DNA from: an uncultured Lachnospiraceae bacterium
Lineage (GTDB): Bacteria; Bacillota; Clostridia; Lachnospirales; Lachnospiraceae
Assembly: GCA_944380065.1 (NCBI GenBank)
Contig: CALWGM010000099.1
Location: 1 to 50,712, forward strand
Reading direction: 5' to 3'
DNA length: 50,712 nucleotides
The notes beneath the pieces were generated by a model that did no database searches, was not told the origin of the DNA, and worked only from the letters and a program-made list of their open reading frames with translations. The position numbers were made by a program, and so were the translations under genes. The number at the start of each line of letters is the position of its first letter. Position 1 is the first letter of the stretch. Of this stretch, positions 1-7,933 are shown in pieces.

Positions 1-23
1 TTGTGTAAAATCTTGTTATTCAT
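1..23 (-). CDS. 5' tip of a leftward gene, product unknown (partial)
   Basis: Only seven full codons lie in the window: the leftward ATG at 23-21 reads MNNKILH before running off the left edge. The start is supported by a ribosome site (AAGGTG, about 31-36, roughly 7 bases upstream of the ATG) and by a well-spaced leftward promoter at 53-81. The product cannot be named from seven residues. It is divergent from the LysM gene at 278. That arrangement recalls the lexA/yneA pair of Bacillus, but I see no convincing LexA box, so this stays a guess. Confidence 0.45.
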
Positions 24-52
24 ACTGATTCACCTTTAAGTTTTCTTACTTA

Positions 53-81
53 TTTATAAAGTGTTTTCGTCTAATTGTTAA
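53..81 (-). promoter_or_regulatory. Sigma-A-type promoter of the leftward edge gene
   Basis: On the minus strand, TTAACA (81-76) and TATAAA (58-53) are separated by exactly 17 bp. The predicted start near 46 leaves a leader of about 23 bases that contains the ribosome site of the gene starting at 23. The rest of 82-277 is AT-rich. It contains a short inverted repeat, AAAAAAC-aat-GTTTTTT (110-126), of unknown meaning, and no gene that I can support. Confidence 0.6.
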
Positions 82-277
82 CCTCACCAATTATACGACA
101 GGAGTTTTCAAAAAACAATGTTTTTTACAGATTCTTTAGAATTGCCGGATAAGGGGCAAAAAAATACAGGAAATTTTAAGATTTTTTGTTGTTTTCCACA
201 AAAATGTACCGGGAGATACTGGAAACACGGAGGGGATCTGTGCATATTATATAGAGAGAACAGTCGCAGGTGGGAGT

Positions 278-514
278 ATGGACGAATTGGTAAATGAGTG
301 CTGCGGGGTGATCCATGTGGTAAAAGAGGGGGACACCCTCTATGGGCTGTCGCAGATGTATCATGTGGGGGTGGAGGAGATCATGTACCGGAATCCCTAC
401 GCGAATCTGTATCATCTGCAGGCGGGGGATGAACTGTGTATCCCGGTGGGAAAGAGCGGGAATCACAGAAGAACCGCAGGCTTTGCCGCGGGGGAAGGAA
501 ACATGGATTTGTGA
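278..514 (+). CDS. Small single-LysM-domain protein
   Basis: A 78-residue protein made almost entirely of one LysM module (about residues 12-57). It opens with a VVKEGDTLYGLSQMY stretch, has the NPYANLYHLQAGDELCIP ending, and carries a short basic/Gly-rich tail. LysM domains bind N-acetylglucosamine-containing glycans such as peptidoglycan. There is no signal peptide or membrane segment, so it is either cytoplasmic, a spore-associated LysM protein, or exported by another route. The start at 278 has a close GGTGGGA ribosome site. It is divergent from the edge gene, and a separate consensus promoter lies between it and the next gene. The cell-division inhibitor YneA has a comparable LysM and position in Bacillus but carries an N-terminal membrane helix, which is missing here. 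Confidence 0.7.
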   Translation: MDELVNECCGVIHVVKEGDTLYGLSQMYHVGVEEIMYRNPYANLYHLQAGDELCIPVGKSGNHRRTAGFAAGEGNMDL

Positions 515-562
515 AATTCCTGTGGGCAAATCCGAAAGATTTTATAAAAACGGCGGGCCGCG

Positions 563-591
563 TTGACAAACAAAATACGGATTATTATAAT
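563..591 (+). promoter_or_regulatory. Perfect consensus sigma-A promoter for the rhomboid-like gene
   Basis: TTGACA (563-568), a 17-bp spacer and TATAAT (586-591) match the vegetative consensus at all twelve positions. The predicted start near 598 gives an untranslated leader of about 87 bases. The leader contains a small G/C hairpin around 620-640 before the gene at 685. Confidence 0.85.
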
Positions 592-684
592 GATACTGTT
601 CTTTCGGGGCTTCGTCTGCCTGTCTTTCGGGGGCAGGATCTGTGAGCCGGAAGGACACAAAAAGGACAGGAGACAGAAACTGAG

Positions 685-1539
685 ATGAACTTTCTGAATA
701 AAATGGAGCGGAAATTCGGCAAATATGCGATCCACGGGCTGATGAAGTACGTGATCATCTGCTATATCGTGGGGTATGTGCTCATGTTCGCGGCGCCCCA
801 GACGCTGGCCTACCTGACGCTGGAGCCGTATCTGATTTTCCATGAGGCGCAGGTCTGGCGGCTGATTTCCTGGGTGCTGATCCCGCCCTCCAGGAGCAAT
901 ATTGTTTTTATGGTGATCATGCTGATTCTGTATTATCAGCTGGGAACTGCCTTAGAGCAGACCTGGGGAGCGTTCCGCTTTAATCTCTATATTTTCGGCG
1001 GCGTGATCTTTACGATCCTGGGCGCGCTGATTTTGTATGTGATCGTGGGCGTGGATCTGCCGGTTTCCATCGGATCCAGCTTCAGCACCTACTACATCAA
1101 CATGACGATCTTCCTGGCGTTTGCGGCCTGCTACCCGGATATGCGGGTGATGCTGTATTTTCTCATCCCCATCAAGATGAAGTGGATGGCGCTGGTCTAC
1201 GGGGCGCTGATCATTTATGAGTTTGTAACCGTTGGCTGGGCCGGCCGGGTGGCTATTTTTGCTTCCGTGCTGAACTTCCTGATTTTCTTCCTGGCTACGC
1301 GCAATTACAAGGCGTATTCGCCCAGGGAGATACACCGGAAGCAGAAGTTTAAAAAGCAGACGAAGCAGGCGCGGCCGGGGCAGACGCGGGGCGGCAGGGC
1401 TCCTTACATCCACAAATGCGCCATCTGCGGGCGGACCGAACTGGATGATCCTAACCTGCAGTTCCGTTTCTGTTCGAAGTGCAGGGGGAATTACGAATAT
1501 TGCCAGGATCATCTGTTTACCCATAAGCATGTGCAGTGA
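685..1539 (+). CDS. Rhomboid-fold membrane protein with C-terminal zinc ribbon, catalytically dead by sequence
   Basis: A 284-residue protein with about six hydrophobic helices (residues 20-215), a basic linker (about 216-240, many K/R/Q), and a C-terminal metal-binding module (C245, C248, C263, C266, C273, H276). The membrane part follows the rhomboid/Derlin layout: a WRLISW entry loop, an EQTWGAFRF stretch, and the late FLIPIKMKWMALVYG segment that resembles the FGIPVKAKW region of rhomboids. The protease signature is missing. Where GxSG is expected there is PVSIGSSFSTYY, and no catalytic histidine is present in a late helix. It is therefore probably a pseudoprotease, acting in membrane-protein binding or quality control; this is inference. 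It is a single-gene unit, from a consensus promoter to a terminator at 1568. Confidence 0.72.
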   Translation: MNFLNKMERKFGKYAIHGLMKYVIICYIVGYVLMFAAPQTLAYLTLEPYLIFHEAQVWRLISWVLIPPSRSNIVFMVIMLILYYQLGTALEQTWGAFRFNLYIFGGVIFTILGALILYVIVGVDLPVSIGSSFSTYYINMTIFLAFAACYPDMRVMLYFLIPIKMKWMALVYGALIIYEFVTVGWAGRVAIFASVLNFLIFFLATRNYKAYSPREIHRKQKFKKQTKQARPGQTRGGRAPYIHKCAICGRTELDDPNLQFRFCSKCRGNYEYCQDHLFTHKHVQ

Positions 1540-1567
1540 CGAAATGCAGTAAAATAAGATTGACCGG

Positions 1568-1604
1568 AAAAAAACTCTGTGGTAAATTGTTCACAGAGTT
1601 TTTT
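1568..1604 (+). terminator. Intrinsic terminator after the rhomboid-like gene
   Basis: A 13-bp stem (1569-1581 with 1592-1604) made of an A-tract plus CTCTGTG pairs with CACAGAG plus a T-tract, with a 10-base loop. The A/T tracts flank the G/C core symmetrically, so it could act in both directions. Confidence 0.85.
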
Positions 1605-1666
1605 CTATTCAGAGAGAGATGGTTGCTGTGGAGTGAACAGTAACGGAAACAGCAGGAGGAGAGAAT

Positions 1667-3337
1667 ATGGAAAATGAAAAAAGCTCCAGGAATTTTATCG
1701 AGCAGATCATAGACAGGGATATTGCGGAGGGGAACTGCGAGACGGTCTGTACCCGTTTCCCGCCGGAGCCCAACGGATATCTTCACATCGGGCATGCCAA
1801 GTCTATTCTTCTGAATTACGGGCTGGCGCAGGAATATCACGGAAGGTTCAATCTCCGTTTTGACGATACAAACCCCACCAAGGAAAAAGAAGAGTTTGTG
1901 GATTCGATCCGCGCGGATATCGAGTGGCTGGGCGCAGACTGGGAGGACCGGCTGTTTTACGCGTCCGATTATTTCCCGCAGATGTACGAGGCGGCGGTCA
2001 GACTGATCAAGAAGGGAAAGGCGTATGTCTGCGACCTGACGCCGGAGGAGATCCGTGAATACCGGGGAACGCTGAAGGAGCCGGGCAGAAACAGCCCTTA
2101 CCGCGACCGCTCTGTGGAGGAGAACTTGGAGCTGTTTGAAAATATGAAGAACGGCGTTTACAAAGAGGGGGAGAAGGTGCTGCGGGCGAAGATCGACATG
2201 GCTTCCCCCAACATCAACATGCGCGATCCCATCATTTACCGTGTGGCGTATATGCATCACCACCGGACCGGGGATCAGTGGTGCATTTATCCCATGTATG
2301 ATTTTGCCCATCCGATCGAGGACGCCATCGAGGGCATCACCCACTCCATCTGTACGCTGGAGTTTGAGGATCACCGGCCCTTATATGACTGGGTGGTGCG
2401 GGAACTGGAGTATCCCCATCCGCCGAAACAGATCGAGTTTGCGAAGCTCTATCTGACCAATGTGGTGACAGGCAAACGTTATATTAAAAAATTGGTGGAG
2501 GACGGCATTGTGGACGGCTGGGATGATCCCCGCCTGGTTTCCATTGCGGCGCTGCGGCGGCGGGGCTTTACGCCTTCTTCCATTAAAAAGTTTGTGGAGC
2601 TGTGTGGGATTTCCAAGAGCAACAGCTCGGTGGATTACGCCATGTTAGAGTACTGCATCCGGGAGGATCTGAAGATGACGGCGCCCCGGGCCATGGCAGT
2701 GCTGGATCCGGTGAAGTTAGTGATCGACAATTATCCGGAAGGGCAGACCGAGGAACTGGAAGTGGAGAATAATATGGAGAATCCGGAGTTAGGGAAGCGT
2801 CTGGTTCCCTTCAGCCGCGAGCTTTATATTGAGCGGGAGGATTTCATGGAGGAGCCGCCTAAGAAATACCGCCGTCTCTATCCGGGCAACGAGGTGCGCC
2901 TGATGAACGCATACTTTGTGACCTGTACCGGATTTGAGAAGGATGAGGATGGAAACGTGACGGTGGTTCACTGTACCTATGATCCGGCCAGCCGCGGCGG
3001 CAACAGCCCGGACGGCAGGAAGGTGCGGGGCACCATCCACTGGGTGGATGCGGCTTCCAATCTGAAGGCGGAAGTGCGCCTGTATGAGAACATTATCGAT
3101 GAGGAAAAGGGCGTTTACAACGACGACGGTTCCCTGAACCTGAACCCCAATTCCCTGACGGTGCTGAAGGACTGCTATGTGGAGCGTTCCCTGAAGGACG
3201 CGGGAGCCTATGACAGCTTCCAGTTTGTGAGAAATGGATTTTTCTGTGTGGACTGTAAGGATTCCGCGCCCGGACAGCCGGTCTTTAACCGGATTGTGTC
3301 GCTGAAGAGCTCCTATAAGCTTCCGACGCAGTCTTAA
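1667..3337 (+). CDS. glnS: Glutamine--tRNA ligase
   Basis: A class I aminoacyl-tRNA synthetase of 556 residues, close to the usual bacterial GlnRS length, that charges tRNA-Gln directly. The Rossmann catalytic domain carries [14 protein letters not shown] (the HIGH motif, about residues 33-46), FDDTNPTKE, and the WDDPRL segment typical of the Gln/Glu class. Two C-terminal anticodon-binding beta-barrels follow. The GlnRS-specific [19 protein letters not shown] block separates it from GluRS. An oddity is the loop before WDDPRL: E. coli has VMSKR there, but this protein reads [15 protein letters not shown], so the KMSKS lysine and serine pattern is not recognisable. Many Firmicutes lack GlnRS and use GatCAB, so direct charging suggests the acquired GlnRS found in some Clostridia. 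AGGAGG lies 6-10 bases before the ATG. Confidence 0.96.
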   Translation: MENEKSSRNFIEQIIDRDIAEGNCETVCTRFPPEPNGYLHIGHAKSILLNYGLAQEYHGRFNLRFDDTNPTKEKEEFVDSIRADIEWLGADWEDRLFYASDYFPQMYEAAVRLIKKGKAYVCDLTPEEIREYRGTLKEPGRNSPYRDRSVEENLELFENMKNGVYKEGEKVLRAKIDMASPNINMRDPIIYRVAYMHHHRTGDQWCIYPMYDFAHPIEDAIEGITHSICTLEFEDHRPLYDWVVRELEYPHPPKQIEFAKLYLTNVVTGKRYIKKLVEDGIVDGWDDPRLVSIAALRRRGFTPSSIKKFVELCGISKSNSSVDYAMLEYCIREDLKMTAPRAMAVLDPVKLVIDNYPEGQTEELEVENNMENPELGKRLVPFSRELYIEREDFMEEPPKKYRRLYPGNEVRLMNAYFVTCTGFEKDEDGNVTVVHCTYDPASRGGNSPDGRKVRGTIHWVDAASNLKAEVRLYENIIDEEKGVYNDDGSLNLNPNSLTVLKDCYVERSLKDAGAYDSFQFVRNGFFCVDCKDSAPGQPVFNRIVSLKSSYKLPTQS

Positions 3338-3377
3338 AGCATGGAGTTTTGTCAGGTATTTTAAGGAACATTCATTT

Positions 3378-4796
3378 ATGAAAGAATTTGCGGTCAGTCT
3401 GGATCCGGAAAACAGAAAACCTTATTATGAGCAGATTTATGAGGCTGTCCGTGACGCGATTCTGTCCGGACGGATTCCCCGGGGGGAGAAACTCCCCTCC
3501 ACCCGTTCGGAGGCGAAGTTTCTCTCCTGCAGCAGGAGTACGGTGGAGCTGGCGTATGACCAGCTTCTGGCGGAAGGCTATCTGGAATCGCAGCCTTACC
3601 GGGGATATTATGTCTGCGACGTCAGAGATCTGTATCACCTGCCGGAGAACGGCCGGGAGCAGACGTCGTCCGTCCCGGAAGAACCGCTGTACCCGACGGA
3701 GGAGTATGCGGTGGATTTTTCTCCCAACGGGATCGACTTGGAGCATTTTCCGTACGCGTCCATGGGACGAATCATGCGCGGCCTGCTTTTGGACGAGGGG
3801 GAGCGTCTGTTGAGAAGCAGCGCGCCCTTCGGCGACGGGAACCTGCGGCAGATCATCTGTGATTATCTGTATCAGTCCCGGAATGTGAACTGCAGGCCGG
3901 GGCAGATCGTGATCGGCGCCGGAAACGAATATCTGCAGATCCTTCTTTCCCAGATCCTGGGCGGGGGACGCCGGGTGGCCATGGAGTCGCCCACCTATCT
4001 GCGGGCCTTCCGCACGTTTCAGAATATAGGGTATCCGGTGGAGGAGATTCCCATGGACCGGGAGGGGATGCGGGCGGATCTTTTGGAGAAGACGGCGGCA
4101 GACCTGGTTTATGTGATGCCTTCCCATCAGTTTCCCATGGGGACGGTGATGCCGATGAAGCGGCGTCTGGAGCTGCTGAACTGGGCGGCGCAGGAGGAGG
4201 GACGCTATATCATCGAGGATGATTACGACAGCGAGTTCCGTTACCGGGGCAAACCGGTTCCGGCGCTGCAGGGGATGGACCGTTCCGGCAGCGTGATTTA
4301 TCTGGGGACTTTTTCCCGCAGCATCGCTCCGGCGGTGCGGGTCAGCTATCTGGTTCTGCCGCAGCGGCTGCTGGGATGTCTCCGGGAAAAGTGCGGATTT
4401 TATTCCTGTACGGTTCCCGCAGTGATGCAGCAGTCCATTTACCATTTCATGAAAGACGGTTATTTTGAGAAGAATCTGAACCGGATGCGTGGTCTTTATA
4501 AGGCGAAGCATGATTTTCTCCTGGGGGAACTGAGAAAGCGCCCCTGGGTGAAGAGAATCCTTGGCGAGAATTCCGGGCTGCATCTTCTGGCCGCGGTGAG
4601 AACCGGAATGACAGAAGAGGAGCTGACCGCGGACTGCCGGGCGCAGGGGATCCGTATGTACGGCCTGTCGGAGTATTTCTTAAGCGGCCGGCCGGCGTTT
4701 CCGGAACCGGTGTTCCTGTTTGGCTACGGCGGCCTGAGCCGTGAGGAGATCGCGGCGGGGTTGGCGGCGCTGGATGGGATCCTGGGAAAGGAATAG
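3378..4796 (+). CDS. MocR/GabR-type regulator (GntR HTH plus aminotransferase-like domain) lacking the PLP lysine
   Basis: A 472-residue fusion. Residues 10-78 form a GntR winged helix (PLPSTRSEAKFLSCSRSTV, EGYLESQPYRGYYV). Residues 110-465 have the class I aminotransferase fold (IVIGAGNEYLQ, PSHQFPMGTVMP, IIEDDYDSEFRYRGKP). MocR proteins normally bind PLP through a lysine in GTFSK. Here the segment is GTFSRSIAPAVRVSYLVLP, with Arg314 (codon CGC at 4317-4319) in that place. PLP as an internal aldimine is therefore unlikely, and effector sensing may have diverged. MocR regulators often control vitamin B6, GABA or amino-acid genes, usually the divergent neighbour. Here the upstream gene is glnS, on the same strand, and the downstream cassette is convergent, so the target is not evident. 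AAGGA precedes the ATG. Confidence 0.88.
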   Translation: MKEFAVSLDPENRKPYYEQIYEAVRDAILSGRIPRGEKLPSTRSEAKFLSCSRSTVELAYDQLLAEGYLESQPYRGYYVCDVRDLYHLPENGREQTSSVPEEPLYPTEEYAVDFSPNGIDLEHFPYASMGRIMRGLLLDEGERLLRSSAPFGDGNLRQIICDYLYQSRNVNCRPGQIVIGAGNEYLQILLSQILGGGRRVAMESPTYLRAFRTFQNIGYPVEEIPMDREGMRADLLEKTAADLVYVMPSHQFPMGTVMPMKRRLELLNWAAQEEGRYIIEDDYDSEFRYRGKPVPALQGMDRSGSVIYLGTFSRSIAPAVRVSYLVLPQRLLGCLREKCGFYSCTVPAVMQQSIYHFMKDGYFEKNLNRMRGLYKAKHDFLLGELRKRPWVKRILGENSGLHLLAAVRTGMTEEELTADCRAQGIRMYGLSEYFLSGRPAFPEPVFLFGYGGLSREEIAAGLAALDGILGKE

Positions 4797-4826
4797 AAGG
4801 AATGGTCGGGAAAAAGTATTGCGAAT

Positions 4827-4892
4827 CAGAAGACAATCCCACAGGATTCCGGGTTAGATCAGGCCGGGGATTCTGCAGGATTGTCTTTTCTG
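4827..4892. terminator. Bidirectional terminator between convergent genes
   Basis: AGACAATCC (4831-4839) pairs with GGATTGTCT (4878-4886), followed by TTTTCTG rightward. On the opposite strand the hairpin ends in AGACAATCC without a long T run. It sits between the convergent MocR gene and the ATP-grasp gene. A second small hairpin at about 4905-4926 is followed by a T-tract near 4931. The stem is not perfect at its base. Confidence 0.5.
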
Positions 4893-4960
4893 ATTTGTCA
4901 GGTCAGGCAAGCGGAAGAGCTTCGCTTACCCTTTTTTGGCCAGGCAGGGGGGAGCTTTGC

Positions 4961-6157
4961 TCACTCCCTGACGGCCAGCAGGTCGGCGAAAAAGCCGTCC
5001 AGCTCTTCCTGCGTGTCAAAGATGGCCATGTAGAAGCGGTTTCCCATGGCGGGGGCCAGGGCGTCGGAGAGCCGGCCGGTCATCTTGATCTGGCTGCCGT
5101 ATTTTGCCATGATCTCCTCGTGGGAGAGTACGTAGTTTTTGTAATCCCGCAGTCCGTCGTATCCGCAGAAGTGGTAAGCGCCGATTTTCTTGTCGGTGCG
5201 GTCGAAGGCAATCATGTCTGCCCAGATCTTATATACATCCGTTTCCCTGGCGTAGTTGATCATGTCGGGGGTAAAGCCGCCGCAGGGACGCATGTTGACT
5301 TCCAGAGCCATAAGGGTCCCTTTTTTGCCGATGCCCTCGTGGTCGGAGAGCAGACGGAAGAATTCAAAGTGGACAAAACGGCTTTTGACGCCGAAACTTT
5401 TTACTGTATCGCGGCCCGCCTGGCGGGTATCGTCCGATAGATGCTGTACGATATAGAAGATCGCGTCGTCCCCATAATTGACGCTGTCCATGATGGAAAT
5501 CGGCGTACAGTTCCCGGTTTCAAACACCGGTTCCCCGTGGGAGTCGATGATGGCGTCGTAGGAGTTGATCTCTGCATGGATGAATTCCTCCATAATGTAG
5601 GAAACGCCGCGCTCTCTGGAGGCGAAGAAATCCACTAATTCCTGGTCGTTGTTCAGCTTATAGGTGTGGGAGGCGCCCACGCCGTTGTCCGGTTTGACAA
5701 TCACCGGATATTTCACTTCCCGGATGAAATCCAGGCAGACGCCGATGCTTTCGGCGATCACCCAGCGGGCTACGGGAATTCCGGCGCGCCGGTAGTACTC
5801 CTTCATTTTGGACTTGTATTTGATCCGGGGGAGATCCTGTACCTGGAAACCGGTGCGGATGTTGAAATCCGTCCGTAGGCGGGCGTCCTGTTCCAGCCAG
5901 TATTCATTGTTGGATTCAATAAAATCGATCCGCCCATACTTGAAGGTGAAAAACGCCACGGCACGGTAGACCTCATCATAGTTTTCCAGGCTCGTTACCT
6001 TGTAATATTCTGTCAGGTTCTCGTGGAGCTGCGGCATCAGCTCGTCATAGGGCTGGTCGCCGATGCCCAGCACATTGAGACCGTTTTTCTTCAGTTCCCG
6101 GCAGAACTGCCAGTAGTTTGTCGGGAAATTCGGCGAAATAAAAATAAAATTTTTCAT
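4961..6157 (-). CDS. ATP-grasp carboxylate-amine ligase-like protein, last gene of a three-gene cassette
   Basis: A 398-residue ATP-grasp enzyme. The N-terminal pre-ATP-grasp fold starts MKNFIFISPNFPTNYWQF. The central nucleotide site includes KYKSKMKEYYRRAGIPVARW, YPVIVKPDNGVGASHTYKL and MEEFIHAEINSYDAI. The metal-binding end is ALEVNMRPCGGFTPDMIN, with the Glu and Asn expected of a working enzyme. The family activates a carboxylate as acyl phosphate and joins it to an amine or similar nucleophile; the substrates here are unknown. It is not a recognisable D-Ala ligase, PurK, PurT or CarB. It lies 50 bp behind an esterase gene, and the cassette contains a second esterase, which suggests a make-and-trim or ester-linked small-molecule or peptide pathway (inference). 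Its ribosome site lies in a GA/GATA microsatellite. The rightmost gene of the cassette has a promoter at 7849-7878. Confidence 0.8.
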   Translation of the reverse strand: MKNFIFISPNFPTNYWQFCRELKKNGLNVLGIGDQPYDELMPQLHENLTEYYKVTSLENYDEVYRAVAFFTFKYGRIDFIESNNEYWLEQDARLRTDFNIRTGFQVQDLPRIKYKSKMKEYYRRAGIPVARWVIAESIGVCLDFIREVKYPVIVKPDNGVGASHTYKLNNDQELVDFFASRERGVSYIMEEFIHAEINSYDAIIDSHGEPVFETGNCTPISIMDSVNYGDDAIFYIVQHLSDDTRQAGRDTVKSFGVKSRFVHFEFFRLLSDHEGIGKKGTLMALEVNMRPCGGFTPDMINYARETDVYKIWADMIAFDRTDKKIGAYHFCGYDGLRDYKNYVLSHEEIMAKYGSQIKMTGRLSDALAPAMGNRFYMAIFDTQEELDGFFADLLAVRE

Positions 6158-6184
6158 ACTCTCTCTCTTTCTATCTATCTATCC
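6158..6184 (-). repeat. GATA/GA microsatellite at the ligase ribosome site
   Basis: Read leftward, the sequence just before the ATP-grasp ATG is three GATA units, then AAA, then about five GA units, ending one base from the start codon. The only purine-rich ribosome site available is inside this repeat. Slippage here would change the ribosome site and its spacing. Confidence 0.6.
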
Positions 6185-6207
6185 TTTTGTGTTTTGGTGT
6201 CCGGCAA

Positions 6208-6966
6208 TTACGGCGCGTCGTGGAGCAGGTGGGGGACAAAATAGGCGACCTGCTTATACCACCAGTCCCAGTCGTGGTTCACATCGTAGCCCCAGATATC
6301 CACCCAGGCGGGGATGCCCTTGGCCTCTAAGATCTCTTTCAGCCGATAAGTGGTGTCCGGCTGCTCCCAGGCGCCCTGCCCGCAGCAGATGATGGCTTTA
6401 TGGGCGCGGTACATATCCAGATAAGGATGATCCATCGGCATGTTCGGCAGGAAATCCAGGGGTGAATTTTCGTAGACCAGTTCATCCATGTAATCGCCGA
6501 AGCCGTAGCGGGAGCTGTAGATGCCGCTTAAGGCCAGCAGTCCGTCGAACAGATCCGGACGGCGGAAATAAAGATTGGCCGCGTGGGTAGCGCCCAGGCT
6601 GCAGCCAAAGGCGATGACCCCGGTGGGGCCGTTCCAGCCGTTGCGTTCATTGACCATGCCCCGGATGAAAGGAACCATCTCGTCTGTGATATAGCGGATC
6701 CAGTCCTCATGCCGGCGGATCCGCCAGTAGGGATCCTCAAAACTGGAATAGGTTTCCCGGTCAATGGTATCGATGGAAAAGACCATTACCTCACCGGAAT
6801 CGATCCAGGGCGCCCAGGTGTCCGTCATCCTGAAATTTTCAAAGTCAAAAAATCTGCCGTCCTGGCAGGGGATATACAGTACCGGCCGGCCTGCATGTCC
6901 GTAAACCTTGCATTCCATATCGCGCCCGAGGGCGGGAGAATAATTCTTAAAATACTGCATTTCCAT
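6208..6966 (-). CDS. Alpha/beta-hydrolase esterase (COG4947-like), middle gene of the cassette
   Basis: A 252-residue alpha/beta hydrolase without signal peptide or membrane helix, so cytoplasmic. The nucleophile elbow is FGCSLGATHA (GxSxG type, about residues 119-128). The probable catalytic His is in DVNHDWDWW near residue 234, close to the C-terminal end, as expected of the fold. The N-terminal part has GRPVLYIPCQDGRFFDFENF, typical of the small esterase family listed as COG4947. The natural substrate is not known. It lies 62 bp behind the other esterase and 50 bp ahead of the ATP-grasp ligase, so the three are probably one transcript. An AGGAGG-like site precedes the ATG. Confidence 0.78.
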   Translation of the reverse strand: MEMQYFKNYSPALGRDMECKVYGHAGRPVLYIPCQDGRFFDFENFRMTDTWAPWIDSGEVMVFSIDTIDRETYSSFEDPYWRIRRHEDWIRYITDEMVPFIRGMVNERNGWNGPTGVIAFGCSLGATHAANLYFRRPDLFDGLLALSGIYSSRYGFGDYMDELVYENSPLDFLPNMPMDHPYLDMYRAHKAIICCGQGAWEQPDTTYRLKEILEAKGIPAWVDIWGYDVNHDWDWWYKQVAYFVPHLLHDAP

Positions 6967-7028
6967 AAACGTTGCCTCCTTCTGGGGCGTCTGCCCCTGT
7001 CTGTATCCCCGGTGGGGATGACCTTCTT

Positions 7029-7799
7029 TTATTCTGCGATACCGTACAGCAGAGTGTTCAGAAAAAACGGGATCTGCCGTTCCCAGGACGCCTCGCAGTG
7101 TTCGCCGCCCGGTACCAGCCGGCAGTCCAGCAGGACGCCTTTGGAGAGGAGCAGGGTGGCCATCTCGCCGAAGGCCGTGCGGCGCGCCGTCCGGTTCCCC
7201 ATTTCCCTGGTGCCGTAATCCATGTAAAGAATGGTGTCCCTAACGGGGGAGGATTCGCGGATCATCTTTTTGGATGCTTCCGGCGCGATCCACAGCGACG
7301 GGGACAGCGCGGCTGCCCTGGAAAAGATCGAATTGTAATGTAAAAGCGCGTACACACTCATCAGCCCTCCCATGGAGCTGCCTGCGATAAACGTATGCTT
7401 CCGGTCGGGAAGCGTCCGGCAGTGGGCGTCGATGAAAGGCTTGAAGCTGCGGGTCATCCAGTCCATGGTGATCCGGCCTTTCCCCTCGATAAAGCCAAAG
7501 CCCTTTTCCCTGAAATCATAGGGAGCATATTCCTTCAGGCGGCCATGATCCGGGGAGTGGTTGCATTCCACCGCCGCAACGATCAGGTCGGTGCCTGTCT
7601 CGTCTAAGAAACGTCCCAGTCCCCAGCTTTTGCCGTAGGTGGCGTCGCTGTCAAAAAACACATTGTGCCCGTCGAACATATAGAGGACGGGATAGCGCCT
7701 GTGTCTGTCTGTTTCATACGATTCCGGAAGGTACAGATAAGCCGTGCGTTCCTGGCGGCCCGTCAGTTCCGGGATCGTGATCTTCCATTTCTTTACCAT
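7029..7799 (-). CDS. Alpha/beta-hydrolase of the esterase D / IroE-like group, first gene of the cassette
   Basis: A 256-residue cytoplasmic hydrolase. It begins with a strand-rich TAYLYLPESYE segment and YPVLYMFDGHNVFFD, the pattern of the COG2819 group that includes enterobactin esterase IroE and acyl esterases. The nucleophile is in FIAGSSMGGLMS (about residues 136-147), and the likely catalytic His is in PGGEHCEASWE near residue 230. It is not closely related to the next gene, so the cassette carries two esterases of different subfamilies. The family often cleaves esters of hydroxy-acid or peptide conjugates; the substrate here is unknown. It has its own extended -10 promoter, divergent from the methyltransferase promoter. 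The site CAGGAGAAC is close to the ATG. Confidence 0.78.
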   Translation of the reverse strand: MVKKWKITIPELTGRQERTAYLYLPESYETDRHRRYPVLYMFDGHNVFFDSDATYGKSWGLGRFLDETGTDLIVAAVECNHSPDHGRLKEYAPYDFREKGFGFIEGKGRITMDWMTRSFKPFIDAHCRTLPDRKHTFIAGSSMGGLMSVYALLHYNSIFSRAAALSPSLWIAPEASKKMIRESSPVRDTILYMDYGTREMGNRTARRTAFGEMATLLLSKGVLLDCRLVPGGEHCEASWERQIPFFLNTLLYGIAE

Positions 7800-7848
7800 A
7801 ACGTTCTCCTGGTAATCTGTGTATGAAATTAATAAAAACTACCTGTTT

Positions 7849-7878
7849 ATGATACCACAGAAAGGGTTCTTCTGGCAA
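7849..7878 (-). promoter_or_regulatory. Promoter of the esterase/ATP-grasp cassette
   Basis: Leftward, TTGCCA (7878-7873), an 18-bp spacer, and TATCAT (7854-7849) with a TGG extended -10 element. The leader to the ATG at 7799 is about 43 bases. Confidence 0.62.
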
Positions 7879-7904
7879 ACATCCCGTGAAAAAATAAGTA
7901 ATAT

Positions 7905-7933
7905 TTGCATAAATATACTGAAAATGGTATCAT
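7905..7933 (+). promoter_or_regulatory. Promoter of the homocysteine methyltransferase gene
   Basis: TTGCAT (7905-7910), a 17-bp spacer, and TATCAT (7928-7933) with a TGG extended -10. It is back-to-back with the cassette promoter, and both share a TGGTATCAT core. The leader to the start at 8009 is about 69 bases. No SAM riboswitch or T-box fold is visible in it. Confidence 0.62.

Noticed and set aside
110-126. AAAAAAC-aat-GTTTTTT inverted repeat as a LexA box
   Set aside because: Firmicute LexA boxes need CGAAC-N4-GTTCG-type arms; this has 3-base spacing and A/T-only arms, and is likely chance in AT-rich DNA.
3372-4583. A 403-residue leftward frame opposite the MocR gene
   Set aside because: It has a His/Pro/Arg-rich composition and no domain, while the MocR protein has clear motifs.
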